Below, piece by piece: positions 32,361-39,993 of a DNA stretch of 64,000 nucleotides. Origin of the DNA: Streptomyces sp. B1I3 (GTDB lineage: Bacteria; Actinomycetota; Actinomycetes; Streptomycetales; Streptomycetaceae); the NCBI RefSeq assembly GCF_030816615.1, contig NZ_JAUSYD010000001.1:4114501-4178500 (forward strand). Reading direction: 5' to 3'. Every line of letters starts with the position of its first letter. Position 1 is the first letter of the stretch. Below the pieces are notes generated by a model. That model was not told the origin of the DNA. It saw only the letters and a list, made by a program, of their open reading frames with translations, and ran no database searches. The translations under genes were made by a program, and so were the position numbers.

Positions 32361-34172
32361 ATGACAGCACGTGCACGTGTCCGCGCCCCCGAACTGATCG
32401 GCAAGGGCGGCTGGCTCAATACAGGCGACCGCTCGTACACCCTCGCCGACCTGCGGGGACGCATCGTCATCCTGGACTTCTGGACCTTCTGCTGCGTGAA
32501 CTGTCTGCACGTCCTGGACGAGCTGCGCGAGCTGGAGGAGAAGCACCGCGACACCGTGGTGATCATCGGTGTCCATTCGCCGAAGTTCGTGCACGAGGCC
32601 GAGCACCAGGCCGTGGTCGACGCCGTCGAGCGCTACGAGGTGCACCACCCCGTCCTCGACGACCCCGAGCTCGCCACCTGGAAGCAGTACGCCGTACGGG
32701 CCTGGCCCACGCTCGTCGTGGTGGACCCCGAGGGGTACGTCGTCGCGCAGCACGCAGGCGAGGGGCACGCGCACGCCATCGAGAAGCTCGTCGAGGAGCT
32801 GGAGACCGAGCACGCGGCGAAGGGCACCCTGCGCCGAGGGGACGGCCCGTACGTCGCTCCGGAGCCGGTCGCCACCCATCTGCGCTTCCCCGGCAAGGCG
32901 CTCGTGCTGCCCGGTGGCGGCTTCCTGGTGTCCGACACCACCCGGCACCGCCTGGTCGAGCTGGAGGCGGACGGCGAGACGGTGCGCAGGCACATCGGCT
33001 CCGGTGAGCGCGGGTTCGCCGACGGGGGCCCGGGCGAGGCGAGGTTCAGCGAACCGCAGGGCCTCGCGGTGCTGCCCGACGGCCGGATCGCCGTCGCGGA
33101 CACGGTGAACCACGCGATCAGGGCCCTGGACCCCGCGACGGGCGTGACGACCACCCTCGCCGGTACGGGCCGCCAGTGGTGGCAGGGCTCGGCCACCGAA
33201 GGGCCGGCCACGGAGGTGGACCTGTCCTCGCCGTGGGACATCGCCTGGTTCGACGGCCGGCTGTGGATCGCCATGGCCGGGGTGCACCAGCTGTGGACGT
33301 ACGACCCCGGTCAGGGCACCGTGCGCGTCGCCGCGGGAACGACCAACGAGGGCCTGGTCGACGGACCGGGCGCCGAGGCCTGGTTCGCCCAGCCCTCCGG
33401 CCTGGCCGCGTCCGGGGACCGGCTGTGGGTCGCCGACTCGGAGACCTCCGCGCTGCGGTACGTGGACCTGCGGGGCGCCGTCCACACCGCCGTCGGCACC
33501 GGCCTCTTCGACTTCGGCCACCGTGACGGACCGGCCGGCCAGGCGCTCCTGCAGCACCCGCTGGGCGTCACCGCCCTGCCCGACGGTTCGGTCGCGGTCA
33601 GCGACACGTACAACCACGCCCTGCGGCGCTACGACCCGGAAACCGGCGAGGTCACCACCCTGGCCACGGACCTGCGGGAGCCGAGCGACGCCGTACTCGT
33701 CGACGGCGACCTGGTCGTCGTGGAGTCCGCACGGCACCGGCTGACCCGGCTGCGGCTCCCCGAGGAGGCGGTGCGCGTCGCGGACCGGGCCCACCGCACC
33801 CGGCGGGCGGCCACCGACATCGCCCCCGGCACCCTCCGGCTGGACGTCGTCTTCCAGGCGCCCGCCGGGCAGAAGCTGGACACCCGGTACGGCCCCTCGA
33901 CCCGGCTGCTGGTCTCCTCGACCCCGCCGGAGCTGCTCGCCGAGGGCTCCGGCCCCGGGACGGACCTGGGCCGGGACCTGATCCTTTCGGGCGGGGTCAC
34001 CGAAGGCGTCCTGCACGTGTCGGCGATGGCGGCCTCCTGCGACGACGACCCGGCGAACGAGTACCCGGCCTGCCATGTGCACCAGCAGGACTGGGGCGTC
34101 CCCGTGCGCGTCACCGCCGAAGGGACGTCCAGGCTCCCGCTGGTGCTCGCCGGCATGGACGAGCAGGGCTGA
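32361..34172 (+). CDS. Thioredoxin-like domain fused to NHL-repeat beta-propeller
   Basis: A 603-residue protein. Residues about 10-150 are an AhpC/TSA-type thioredoxin fold (ILDFWTFCCVNCLHVLDELRELE) with a CxxC-like CVNC pair and VHSPKFVHE. The rest contains NHL repeats such as GGFLVSDTTRHRLVEL, PQGLAVLPDGRIAVADTVNHAIRAL and HPLGVTALPDGSVAVSDTYNHALRRY, which build a six-bladed propeller. This is the arrangement of NHLRC2-type proteins. It may act in thiol redox control, but no partner is apparent. ATG 32361 is preferred because it leads directly into the domain; 32346 is possible. No signal peptide is seen. Confidence 0.84.
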   Translation: MTARARVRAPELIGKGGWLNTGDRSYTLADLRGRIVILDFWTFCCVNCLHVLDELRELEEKHRDTVVIIGVHSPKFVHEAEHQAVVDAVERYEVHHPVLDDPELATWKQYAVRAWPTLVVVDPEGYVVAQHAGEGHAHAIEKLVEELETEHAAKGTLRRGDGPYVAPEPVATHLRFPGKALVLPGGGFLVSDTTRHRLVELEADGETVRRHIGSGERGFADGGPGEARFSEPQGLAVLPDGRIAVADTVNHAIRALDPATGVTTTLAGTGRQWWQGSATEGPATEVDLSSPWDIAWFDGRLWIAMAGVHQLWTYDPGQGTVRVAAGTTNEGLVDGPGAEAWFAQPSGLAASGDRLWVADSETSALRYVDLRGAVHTAVGTGLFDFGHRDGPAGQALLQHPLGVTALPDGSVAVSDTYNHALRRYDPETGEVTTLATDLREPSDAVLVDGDLVVVESARHRLTRLRLPEEAVRVADRAHRTRRAATDIAPGTLRLDVVFQAPAGQKLDTRYGPSTRLLVSSTPPELLAEGSGPGTDLGRDLILSGGVTEGVLHVSAMAASCDDDPANEYPACHVHQQDWGVPVRVTAEGTSRLPLVLAGMDEQG

Positions 34173-34181
34173 CCCGCTCGG

Positions 34182-34239
34182 CCGGGCCCGCGAAGCCCGT
34201 CCGTACGCCCGGTGGCCGGGCTGGACTTCGCGGACCCGG
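34182..34239. terminator. Long-loop hairpin downstream of the thioredoxin-NHL gene
   Basis: Arms 34182-34195 and 34226-34239 match at 13 of 14 positions, with a 30-base loop that can fold internally (CCGGTGGCCGG). It lies between two convergent genes. Confidence 0.5.
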
Positions 34240-34318
34240 CCCAGGCCCCTGGCCGGATCAGGCCGATGAGGGAGCGGTGCCGGTGCCGGCGCTCCCGGCA
34301 CGACGAGCGCGAGAGGTA

Positions 34319-35020
34319 CTAGAAGTCGTCGGCGCCGTTGCGCAGCTCGTACGTCCAGTAGCCCGTCGCCCACTTCGCCGGGTCGACGGCGATGCCCTCG
34401 GCGCCCGGGGCCTTCACGACGGCCATGCCGCCGTTGCCCTGGAGGGTGACGGAGAAGTCCTTCACGGTCTCCACGTCCTCGTCCATGCCGCCGTCCGACA
34501 GCTTGACCAGCGCGTAGGCGGGGGCACCCGCAGTGAGCACGACGGGGGCGGCGGGCTTGCTCCTGGCGACCGCCGGCGCGATGCCCCGGGCGTTCTCCAG
34601 GAAGCGGATTTCGGGGAAGCCCTCCATCCGGCAGCTGTGGCCGGACGTGTTCTTCGCCGTCAGCACGATGTGGGTGTAGGGCGGGCCGTCCTGCGCCGCC
34701 GCGCTGACCGTGAGGTCCCCGGTGGTGCATGCGGAGGGGGACGAGGAGGAGCCGCCGGCGCCCTCTGCGGCGCCGACGGCCGTGGCGCCGTCTGCCGTCT
34801 TCGACGCGCCTGCGGTCCGCGCGGCGCCGGTGTCCTGCACGGAAGCGGTCTCCGCGGCGTCCTGCGCGTCCTGTGCCGGCGAGGTGGCCGGCCTCGACAC
34901 GTCCGCCGGGCCGGCGGACCTGGTGCCGGTCCCGTCGTCACCGCAGGCGGTGAGGGTCAGTGCGAGCGCGGCGGTGGCTGCGGCGGCGAGGACGGTGGTG
35001 CGGTTACGGAACGTACGCAT
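34319..35020 (-). CDS. DUF4232 domain lipoprotein
   Basis: A 233-residue exported protein. The signal peptide ends in the lipobox LTAC (cysteine 26), so it should be a membrane lipoprotein. Residues about 28-95 are an Ala/Ser/Asp-rich linker. The C-terminal domain (ACTTGDLTVSAAAQDGPPYTHIVLTAKNTSGHSCRMEGFPEIRFL) is DUF4232, common in streptomycetes and of unknown function. GGGGGAATCTCC precedes ATG 35020. The upstream region contains an 8-bp inverted repeat and four SARP-type repeats; it follows the SARP gene on the same strand, resembling the afsR-afsS order, so it is a likely direct SARP target. Confidence 0.83.
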   Translation of the reverse strand: MRTFRNRTTVLAAAATAALALTLTACGDDGTGTRSAGPADVSRPATSPAQDAQDAAETASVQDTGAARTAGASKTADGATAVGAAEGAGGSSSSPSACTTGDLTVSAAAQDGPPYTHIVLTAKNTSGHSCRMEGFPEIRFLENARGIAPAVARSKPAAPVVLTAGAPAYALVKLSDGGMDEDVETVKDFSVTLQGNGGMAVVKAPGAEGIAVDPAKWATGYWTYELRNGADDF

Positions 35021-35049
35021 GGAGATTCCCCCGGAAGTGACGGTGCGGT

Positions 35050-35070
35050 GATCACCTGGTCAAGGTGATC
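35050..35070. promoter_or_regulatory. Inverted repeat in the lipoprotein leader
   Basis: GATCACCT (35050-35057) and AGGTGATC (35063-35070) form a perfect 8-bp stem with loop GGTCA, 30 bp before the lipoprotein start. It could be an operator or an mRNA hairpin in the 5' leader. Confidence 0.5.
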
Positions 35071-35109
35071 GGCCGCCGACCTGCTGACATCCATGAGTCT
35101 GGGCCCCAC

Positions 35110-35153
35110 CGCTCACGTAACGCTGCTGTCCCGCTGACGTTCCGCTGACGTAC
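35110..35153 (-). promoter_or_regulatory. Four tandem 11-bp SARP-type repeats
   Basis: Positions 35110-35120, 35121-35131, 35132-35142 and 35143-35153 are four units of CGCTSACGTNN (on the minus strand NNACGTSAGCG); the second is the least conserved. Direct repeats at 11-bp spacing are the hallmark of SARP binding sites. Reading on the minus strand, eight bases separate the last unit from CAGACT (35096-35101), a plausible -10 for the lipoprotein gene, matching the geometry described for SARP promoters. Confidence 0.75.
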
Positions 35154-35166
35154 CTCTCCGTCATCG

Positions 35167-38052
35167 TCAGCGCTCGTCGGCGAGCCTCCGGTGGGCCTCT
35201 TCGTACCGTCCGCGGTACTCAGCCCCCGGCGTCACCCGCAGCAGGACCTCCAGGGCCCGTACCGCGCCCTCGTCGTATCCCGCCCGTTCCGCCTCGCCCG
35301 CCGCCCGGACCAGCAGCCGGATCCCGTCGTCCGTCTCGCCGAGCGCCAGGCGGGCCTCTCCGGCGACGGTCAGCAGCAGCGCCCGGCGGGCCGCCTCCTC
35401 GTGCTCGGGCCCCAGACCGAGCGCCGTCCGGGCACATTCCAGCGCCTCCTCGGGCCGGTTCGCGGTGAGCAGCATGCGGGCGAGGTGCTGCAGGGCGAGC
35501 ATCTCGGTGTGCCGGTCCTGCTCCTCGCGGGCCAGCCGGACGGCCAGCCCGCAGCCCGCCAGGGCAGCGGCGGTATCGCCCTGACCGGCCTGGACGACTG
35601 CCAGGTTGATCAGCGCTGTCGCCTCTCCCAGCCGGTCACCGGCCTGCCGGGCCAGACCGGGCGAACGCTCCAGCAGGGTCACGGCCTCGGCGGTCCTGCC
35701 CTCTTCCGTCAGCACCCAGCCCAGGAGGTTGAGCACCCGCGACTCGGCGTACGGGTCCTTCTGCGCACGGGCGGAGTCCAGGGCCAGTTCCAGCAGCGGG
35801 GCCCAGTTGTCCCGCACCCGCCACACGACCTGCGGCCACTGCAGAAGGATGATCCGCCAGGCCCGGTCGTGGAGTGCGGCGGTGCGGGCGGCGACGGCGG
35901 CCAGGGCCAGGTCGTCGCGCTCGGCGGCCAGCCAGCGCATCGCCGCCGCCCGGTCGGGGAAGTCCCGGACGGCCGAGGGGCCGTGGTAGCCGTCCGGCAG
36001 GACGAAGCAGGGCTCGCCGCCCGGCTCGGCCGTGTCCGCGGCGGCGAGGGCGGTGGCGATGTAGTGGTCGAGTACCCGGACCAGGGTCTCGGGCCCGGAC
36101 GCCGGTTCGAGACCGCGGGCGTACAGGCGTACCAGGTCGTGCAGTACCCAGCGCCCGGGCACCGTCTCGCTCACGAGATGGGCGGCACCGAGCCGTTCCA
36201 GCGCAGCCGCCGCCCGCACGGGATCCGTCCCCGCGAGCGCGGCGCAGGTGTACGGGTCGAAGTGGCTGCCCGGATGGTGCCCGAGCCGGGCCAGCTGGTG
36301 CACGGCGTCCGGCGGCAGCTGCTGCACGGTCAGCCGCAGGGCGGCCGACACACCGGTGTCGTCCACCTCGAGGTACGTCAGACGGCTGCGTTCGTCCGCT
36401 AGTTCGTCGGCCAGGCCGGCGAGGGTCCGGTGCGGGGGCCCGGCGAGCCGGGCCGCGGTCACGCGCAGGGCGAGGGGCAGGCCTCCGCAGAGCTCGGCGA
36501 GCCGGCGGGCCGCCACCGGTTCGGCGGAGACCCTCTCCTCGCCGAGCACCCCGGCCAGGAGCGCCGTGCCGTCGTGGGGTTCGAGGGTGTCGAGAGGGAC
36601 GGGCCGGGCCGCGTCCGAGGCGATGAGGCCCTCCAGCCGATGGCGGCTGGTGACGAGGGTGACGCAGTCGGTGCCACCCGGGAGCAGGGCGCGGACGGTG
36701 GCGGAGTCGCGGGCGTTGTCGAGGATCACGAGCAGCCTGCGCCGGTCGGTCAGGGAGCGGAACAGCGCGGCGGCGGCGGGGACGGACTCAGGGACGCGGC
36801 GCGGTGTGACGCCGAGTGCCGGCAGGAACTCGCGCAGGACGTCGATGAGGGCGGCCTCACCGGTGTCGCTGAACCCGCGCAGGTCGGCGAAGAGCCGCCC
36901 GTCCGGGAAGGCCGCGGGGTTGTGGTGGGCCCAGTGCAGGGCGAGCGCCGTCTTGCCCACCCCGGCCGGTCCGGTGACCAGGCAGACGGGCGCCTCGCCC
37001 GCCGCTGCCCGGGTCAGCGCCGCGAGTTCGGCCGCGCGTCCCTGGAAACCGCGGGGTGCGCGCGGCAGCAGGTCGGTGGGGTGCGGCACCTCGGCGGTGC
37101 GCACCGCCTGCCGGGTGCGCGGGGAGGGGATGACTCTCTCCGCACCGGCGGGCCCGGACGGCGCGTCGGCGCCTTCGGCAGGGCGGATCGTGGGCGCCGT
37201 GCCGCCGCCCTCCGCGGGACCGGGGAGTACCGCCGTCTCCCGGACAGCGGCGGGCTGCGGTCCCTGTGCCGCTTCCCGGGCCTGCCCGGGCTCCCGGATG
37301 CCACCGGGCACCGGGTCCCCCCGCAGGATCAGCGCGTACGCGTCGGCGAGTTCGCGTCCCGGGTCGACGCCCAGTTCGTCGGCGAGCAGCCGCCTCGTGC
37401 GGTGGAACCAGTCGAGCGCCTCCGACCGGCGCCCTGCCCGGTGGAGCGCTCCTATCAGGGCTGCGGCCAGGGACTCGCGCATCGGATGGGCGACCGCTTC
37501 CGTCCGGAGCACGGCCGCGGCGCGGTGGTGGTCCCCCAAGGACGCGCAGGCTTGCGCGAGGTGTTCCACCGTCGCCAGCCTCGACTCCTCGAGCGTGTGC
37601 GCGGCGGCCCGGAGCGGCGGTCCGGCGAACGCTCCGCTGAGCGCGGGGCCCTGCCACAGGGACAGGGCGTCGTCGAGCATCCGGACACAGTCGGCTGCGC
37701 TGCGCTGCTGCCGGGCCAGCATCAGGAGCTCCTCGAACCGCTGGGAGTCCAGGAGGGTTTCCGGCAGGCGCAGGACGTACGCGTCCCCGAGCGTGGCCAG
37801 TTCCACCCCGTACGCCGGTGCGTCGGCGCCGATCAGGAGGGCCCGGAGCCGGGAGACGTGCCCCTGGATGACGCTACGGGCGTGCAGCGGGGGTTCGTCG
37901 TCCCACAGGCACTCCGTCAGCCGGGAGACGGACACGGGGGTGTTGGCGGACAGCAGCAGGGCGGCGAGCAGGCTGCGGCGCTTGGCGGGCCCGAGCGGCA
38001 GCGGTCCGGTCAGTGCTTCGACGGAGACCGTGCCGAGCAGCCGGAACTCCAC
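35167..38052 (-). CDS. AfsR/SARP family regulator with BTAD, NB-ARC and TPR domains
   Basis: A 961-residue regulator with the AfsR architecture. Residues 1-90 are the OmpR-like DNA-binding domain (MEFRLLGTVSVEA, PAKRRSLLAALLLSANTPVS, LWDDEPPLHARSVIQGHVSRLR); about 95-245 the bacterial transcriptional activation domain; about 330-620 an NB-ARC ATPase with Walker A TGPAGVGKTAL and RRLLVILDNARD; and about 700-960 TPR repeats. The linker at 245-325 is Pro/Ala-rich. ATP or phosphorylation by Ser/Thr kinases may control it, as for AfsR. The immediate downstream gene has SARP-type repeats in its promoter. No biosynthetic cluster is nearby, so it looks like a pleiotropic regulator. Confidence 0.88.
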   Translation of the reverse strand: MEFRLLGTVSVEALTGPLPLGPAKRRSLLAALLLSANTPVSVSRLTECLWDDEPPLHARSVIQGHVSRLRALLIGADAPAYGVELATLGDAYVLRLPETLLDSQRFEELLMLARQQRSAADCVRMLDDALSLWQGPALSGAFAGPPLRAAAHTLEESRLATVEHLAQACASLGDHHRAAAVLRTEAVAHPMRESLAAALIGALHRAGRRSEALDWFHRTRRLLADELGVDPGRELADAYALILRGDPVPGGIREPGQAREAAQGPQPAAVRETAVLPGPAEGGGTAPTIRPAEGADAPSGPAGAERVIPSPRTRQAVRTAEVPHPTDLLPRAPRGFQGRAAELAALTRAAAGEAPVCLVTGPAGVGKTALALHWAHHNPAAFPDGRLFADLRGFSDTGEAALIDVLREFLPALGVTPRRVPESVPAAAALFRSLTDRRRLLVILDNARDSATVRALLPGGTDCVTLVTSRHRLEGLIASDAARPVPLDTLEPHDGTALLAGVLGEERVSAEPVAARRLAELCGGLPLALRVTAARLAGPPHRTLAGLADELADERSRLTYLEVDDTGVSAALRLTVQQLPPDAVHQLARLGHHPGSHFDPYTCAALAGTDPVRAAAALERLGAAHLVSETVPGRWVLHDLVRLYARGLEPASGPETLVRVLDHYIATALAAADTAEPGGEPCFVLPDGYHGPSAVRDFPDRAAAMRWLAAERDDLALAAVAARTAALHDRAWRIILLQWPQVVWRVRDNWAPLLELALDSARAQKDPYAESRVLNLLGWVLTEEGRTAEAVTLLERSPGLARQAGDRLGEATALINLAVVQAGQGDTAAALAGCGLAVRLAREEQDRHTEMLALQHLARMLLTANRPEEALECARTALGLGPEHEEAARRALLLTVAGEARLALGETDDGIRLLVRAAGEAERAGYDEGAVRALEVLLRVTPGAEYRGRYEEAHRRLADER

Positions 38053-38123
38053 GAGCGGCTTTCCTTCCGGGCGGGACGCACCCGGAGCGGGGGCCCGGGC
38101 CGGACCCCAGAATATCCAGGTCG

Positions 38124-38159
38124 CCGCCGGTCCGGCGGGGCGTCACGCCGGACCGGCGG
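38124..38159. terminator. Terminator after the DUF6458 gene
   Basis: Perfect 14-bp inverted repeat, arms 38124-38137 and 38146-38159, loop GGGCGTCA. It separates the small membrane protein gene from the SARP gene. Confidence 0.72.
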
Positions 38160-38183
38160 GAACCGGTCGCCCGATGGTACGGA

Positions 38184-38405
38184 TCACTGGTAACGACGCT
38201 CGTCCTCGGCCACGACCGTGGTGGCGGGCGGCACGACCATGCGGCGGCGCCGCGCGATGCTCACGTAGACGAAGACCCCGACGAGTCCGACGAGCATCAT
38301 GATCCAGCCGACCAGGTCGACGTTGACGGTGTCCATCTCCCAATCGGTGGCGAACGCGAGTATCGCCCCGGCACCGATCAGGAGAATGCATCCTCCGAGT
38401 CCCAT
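38184..38405 (-). CDS. DUF6458 family small membrane protein
   Basis: A 73-residue protein with two hydrophobic segments: CILLIGAGAILAFATDW near the N-terminus and VDLVGWIMMLVGLVGVFVYVSI in the middle, then a basic RRRR and a polar tail. The GADWEMDTVNVDLVGWIMM-like pattern is that of the actinobacterial DUF6458 family. GGAGGCGGAAATC precedes ATG 38405, deciding the start over the much longer open frame to 38699. Function is unknown. Hairpins on both sides suggest it is transcribed alone. Confidence 0.8.
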   Translation of the reverse strand: MGLGGCILLIGAGAILAFATDWEMDTVNVDLVGWIMMLVGLVGVFVYVSIARRRRMVVPPATTVVAEDERRYQ

Positions 38406-38422
38406 GATTTCCGCCTCCTCGA

Positions 38423-38443
38423 CGGCCCGGTGACTCCGGGCCG
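38423..38443. terminator. Terminator after the M18 aminopeptidase gene
   Basis: Arms CGGCCCGG (38423-38430) and CCGGGCCG (38436-38443) with loop TGACT, downstream of the minus-strand aminopeptidase and immediately before the DUF6458 gene. Confidence 0.6.
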
Positions 38444-38506
38444 GTGTACGGATCGCGTACCCGGCCCGGCAACAACCATGTCCGTGAGGTGGGTTGACGA
38501 AAGGAG

Positions 38507-39805
38507 TCAGCCCTCCAGGAACGCCGCGATCGCGTTGGCCAGCAGGTACGGGTCGTCCGCGCCGCACAGTTCGCGGGCGCTGTGCATCGAGAGGATCGCG
38601 ACACCGACGTCGACGGTCTGGATGCCGTGCCGGGCGGCGGTGATCGGGCCGATCGTCGTGCCGCAGGGCATCGAGTTGTTGGAGACGAACGTCTGCCACG
38701 GCACGCCCGCCCTCTCGCAGGCGGCCGCGAACACGGCGCGGCCGCTGCCGTCGGTCGCGTACCGCATGTTGACGTTGACCTTGAGGATCGGTCCGCCGTT
38801 GACCACCGGGTGGTGCGTCGGGTCGTGCCGCTCCCCGTAGTTGGGGTGGATGGCGTGGCCGGTGTCCGAGGACAGGCAGACGGTACCGGCGAAGGCGCGG
38901 GCGCGGTCCTCGTAGGAGCCGCCACGGGCGAACACGGAGCGCTCCAGGACGGTGCCGAGCAGCGGGCCGTCCGCGCCGGTGTCGGACTGGGAGCCATTCT
39001 CCTCGTGGTCGAAGGCGGCCAGCACGGGGATGTACGGGATCTCGTCGTCCGGCTGTGCCGCCACGGCGGTCAGCGCCGCCGTGGCGGCGTGCACGGACAG
39101 CAGGTTGTCCATGCGCGGTCCGGCGAGCAGCTCACGGTCCCGGCCCAGGTAGGCCGGCGGTTCGACAGGGTGCGGCATCAGGTCCCAGCCGGTGACGTCG
39201 TCCGGGTCGACGCCCGCTTCCTCGGCGACGAACCGGATGAGGTCACCCTCCGCGACCTCCCCGAGCCCCCAGATGGGCTGCATGTGCTTCTGGCGGTCGA
39301 GCTTGAGTCCCTCGGCGTTGGCGGACCGGTCCAGGTGCACGGCCAGCTGCGGCACCCGCAGCAGCGGCCGGTCTATGTCGACCAGCCGGTGCGTGCCGTC
39401 CCGCAGCGACAGCCGGCCGGCCAGGCCGAGGTCCCGGTCGAGCCAGGTGTTGAGGAGCGTCCCGCCGTAGACCTCGACGGCGATCTGCCGCCAGCCGTAC
39501 GAGCCCGTGTCGGGCATCGGCTTGACCCGCAGGTTGGGGGAGTCGGTGTGGGCTCCGGCGATCCGGAACGGGGTGTGGGCCTCCGCGCCCTCCGGCACGT
39601 ACCAGGCGACGATCGCGCCGCCGCGCAGGACGTACTTCCCGCCCGTTGACGCGTCCCAGGCCGCCGTCTCCTCGACCTGCCGGAAACCGGCCTTCTCCAG
39701 TCGCGCCGCCGCGGCGGCGACGGCGTGGTACGGGGAAGGCCCGGCCATCAGGAAGGCCATCAGGTCGTCGGTGTGCCCGCGGTCGAAGCGGAGGCGTGAG
39801 CTCAT
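38507..39805 (-). CDS. M18 family aminopeptidase
   Basis: A 432-residue zinc aminopeptidase of the aspartyl aminopeptidase family. Metal-binding and catalytic segments are AGAHTDSPNLRVKP, GPRMDNLLS, AFDHEENGSQSDTGADG, CLSSDTGHAIHPNY and the C-terminal ILSMHSARELCG. It trims N-terminal residues in the cytoplasm. The ATG at 39805 is preceded, without a Shine-Dalgarno sequence, by TACAGT seven bases away, so a leaderless transcript starting at the ATG is likely; a GTG at 39814 is the alternative start. Its gene is flanked by hairpins on its downstream side. Confidence 0.88.
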   Translation of the reverse strand: MSSRLRFDRGHTDDLMAFLMAGPSPYHAVAAAAARLEKAGFRQVEETAAWDASTGGKYVLRGGAIVAWYVPEGAEAHTPFRIAGAHTDSPNLRVKPMPDTGSYGWRQIAVEVYGGTLLNTWLDRDLGLAGRLSLRDGTHRLVDIDRPLLRVPQLAVHLDRSANAEGLKLDRQKHMQPIWGLGEVAEGDLIRFVAEEAGVDPDDVTGWDLMPHPVEPPAYLGRDRELLAGPRMDNLLSVHAATAALTAVAAQPDDEIPYIPVLAAFDHEENGSQSDTGADGPLLGTVLERSVFARGGSYEDRARAFAGTVCLSSDTGHAIHPNYGERHDPTHHPVVNGGPILKVNVNMRYATDGSGRAVFAAACERAGVPWQTFVSNNSMPCGTTIGPITAARHGIQTVDVGVAILSMHSARELCGADDPYLLANAIAAFLEG

Positions 39806-39933
39806 GTTCTTCACTGTAACGAGGGGGGCCCGGCAGTATTCACCGCATGCCGGTCCGGCCCGCCCGTCGTCCGGGAGGCCCGGTCGCCCGGTCCGCCCGG
39901 CCGCCGCCGGACGTCGTGCGCGAGCACGGGGAA

Positions 39934-39960
39934 GGCCCGCCCCCGCGTCGGGGGCGGGCC
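39934..39960. terminator. Terminator after the acyl-CoA dehydrogenase gene
   Basis: Perfect 12-bp stem with arms 39934-39945 and 39949-39960 and loop CGT, downstream of the minus-strand acyl-CoA dehydrogenase. Confidence 0.75.
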
Positions 39961-39993
39961 GTCACCGGTACCGCGGGCTGTGCCGGGGCCGCG

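Noticed and set aside
32319..34730. An 803-codon open frame on the minus strand across the thioredoxin-NHL gene
   Set aside because: The plus-strand gene has clear domains; the antisense product is His/Arg/Gly-rich without motifs.
36248..38302. A 684-codon plus-strand frame opposite the SARP gene
   Set aside because: Antisense to a well-supported regulator and Arg/Ser-rich throughout.
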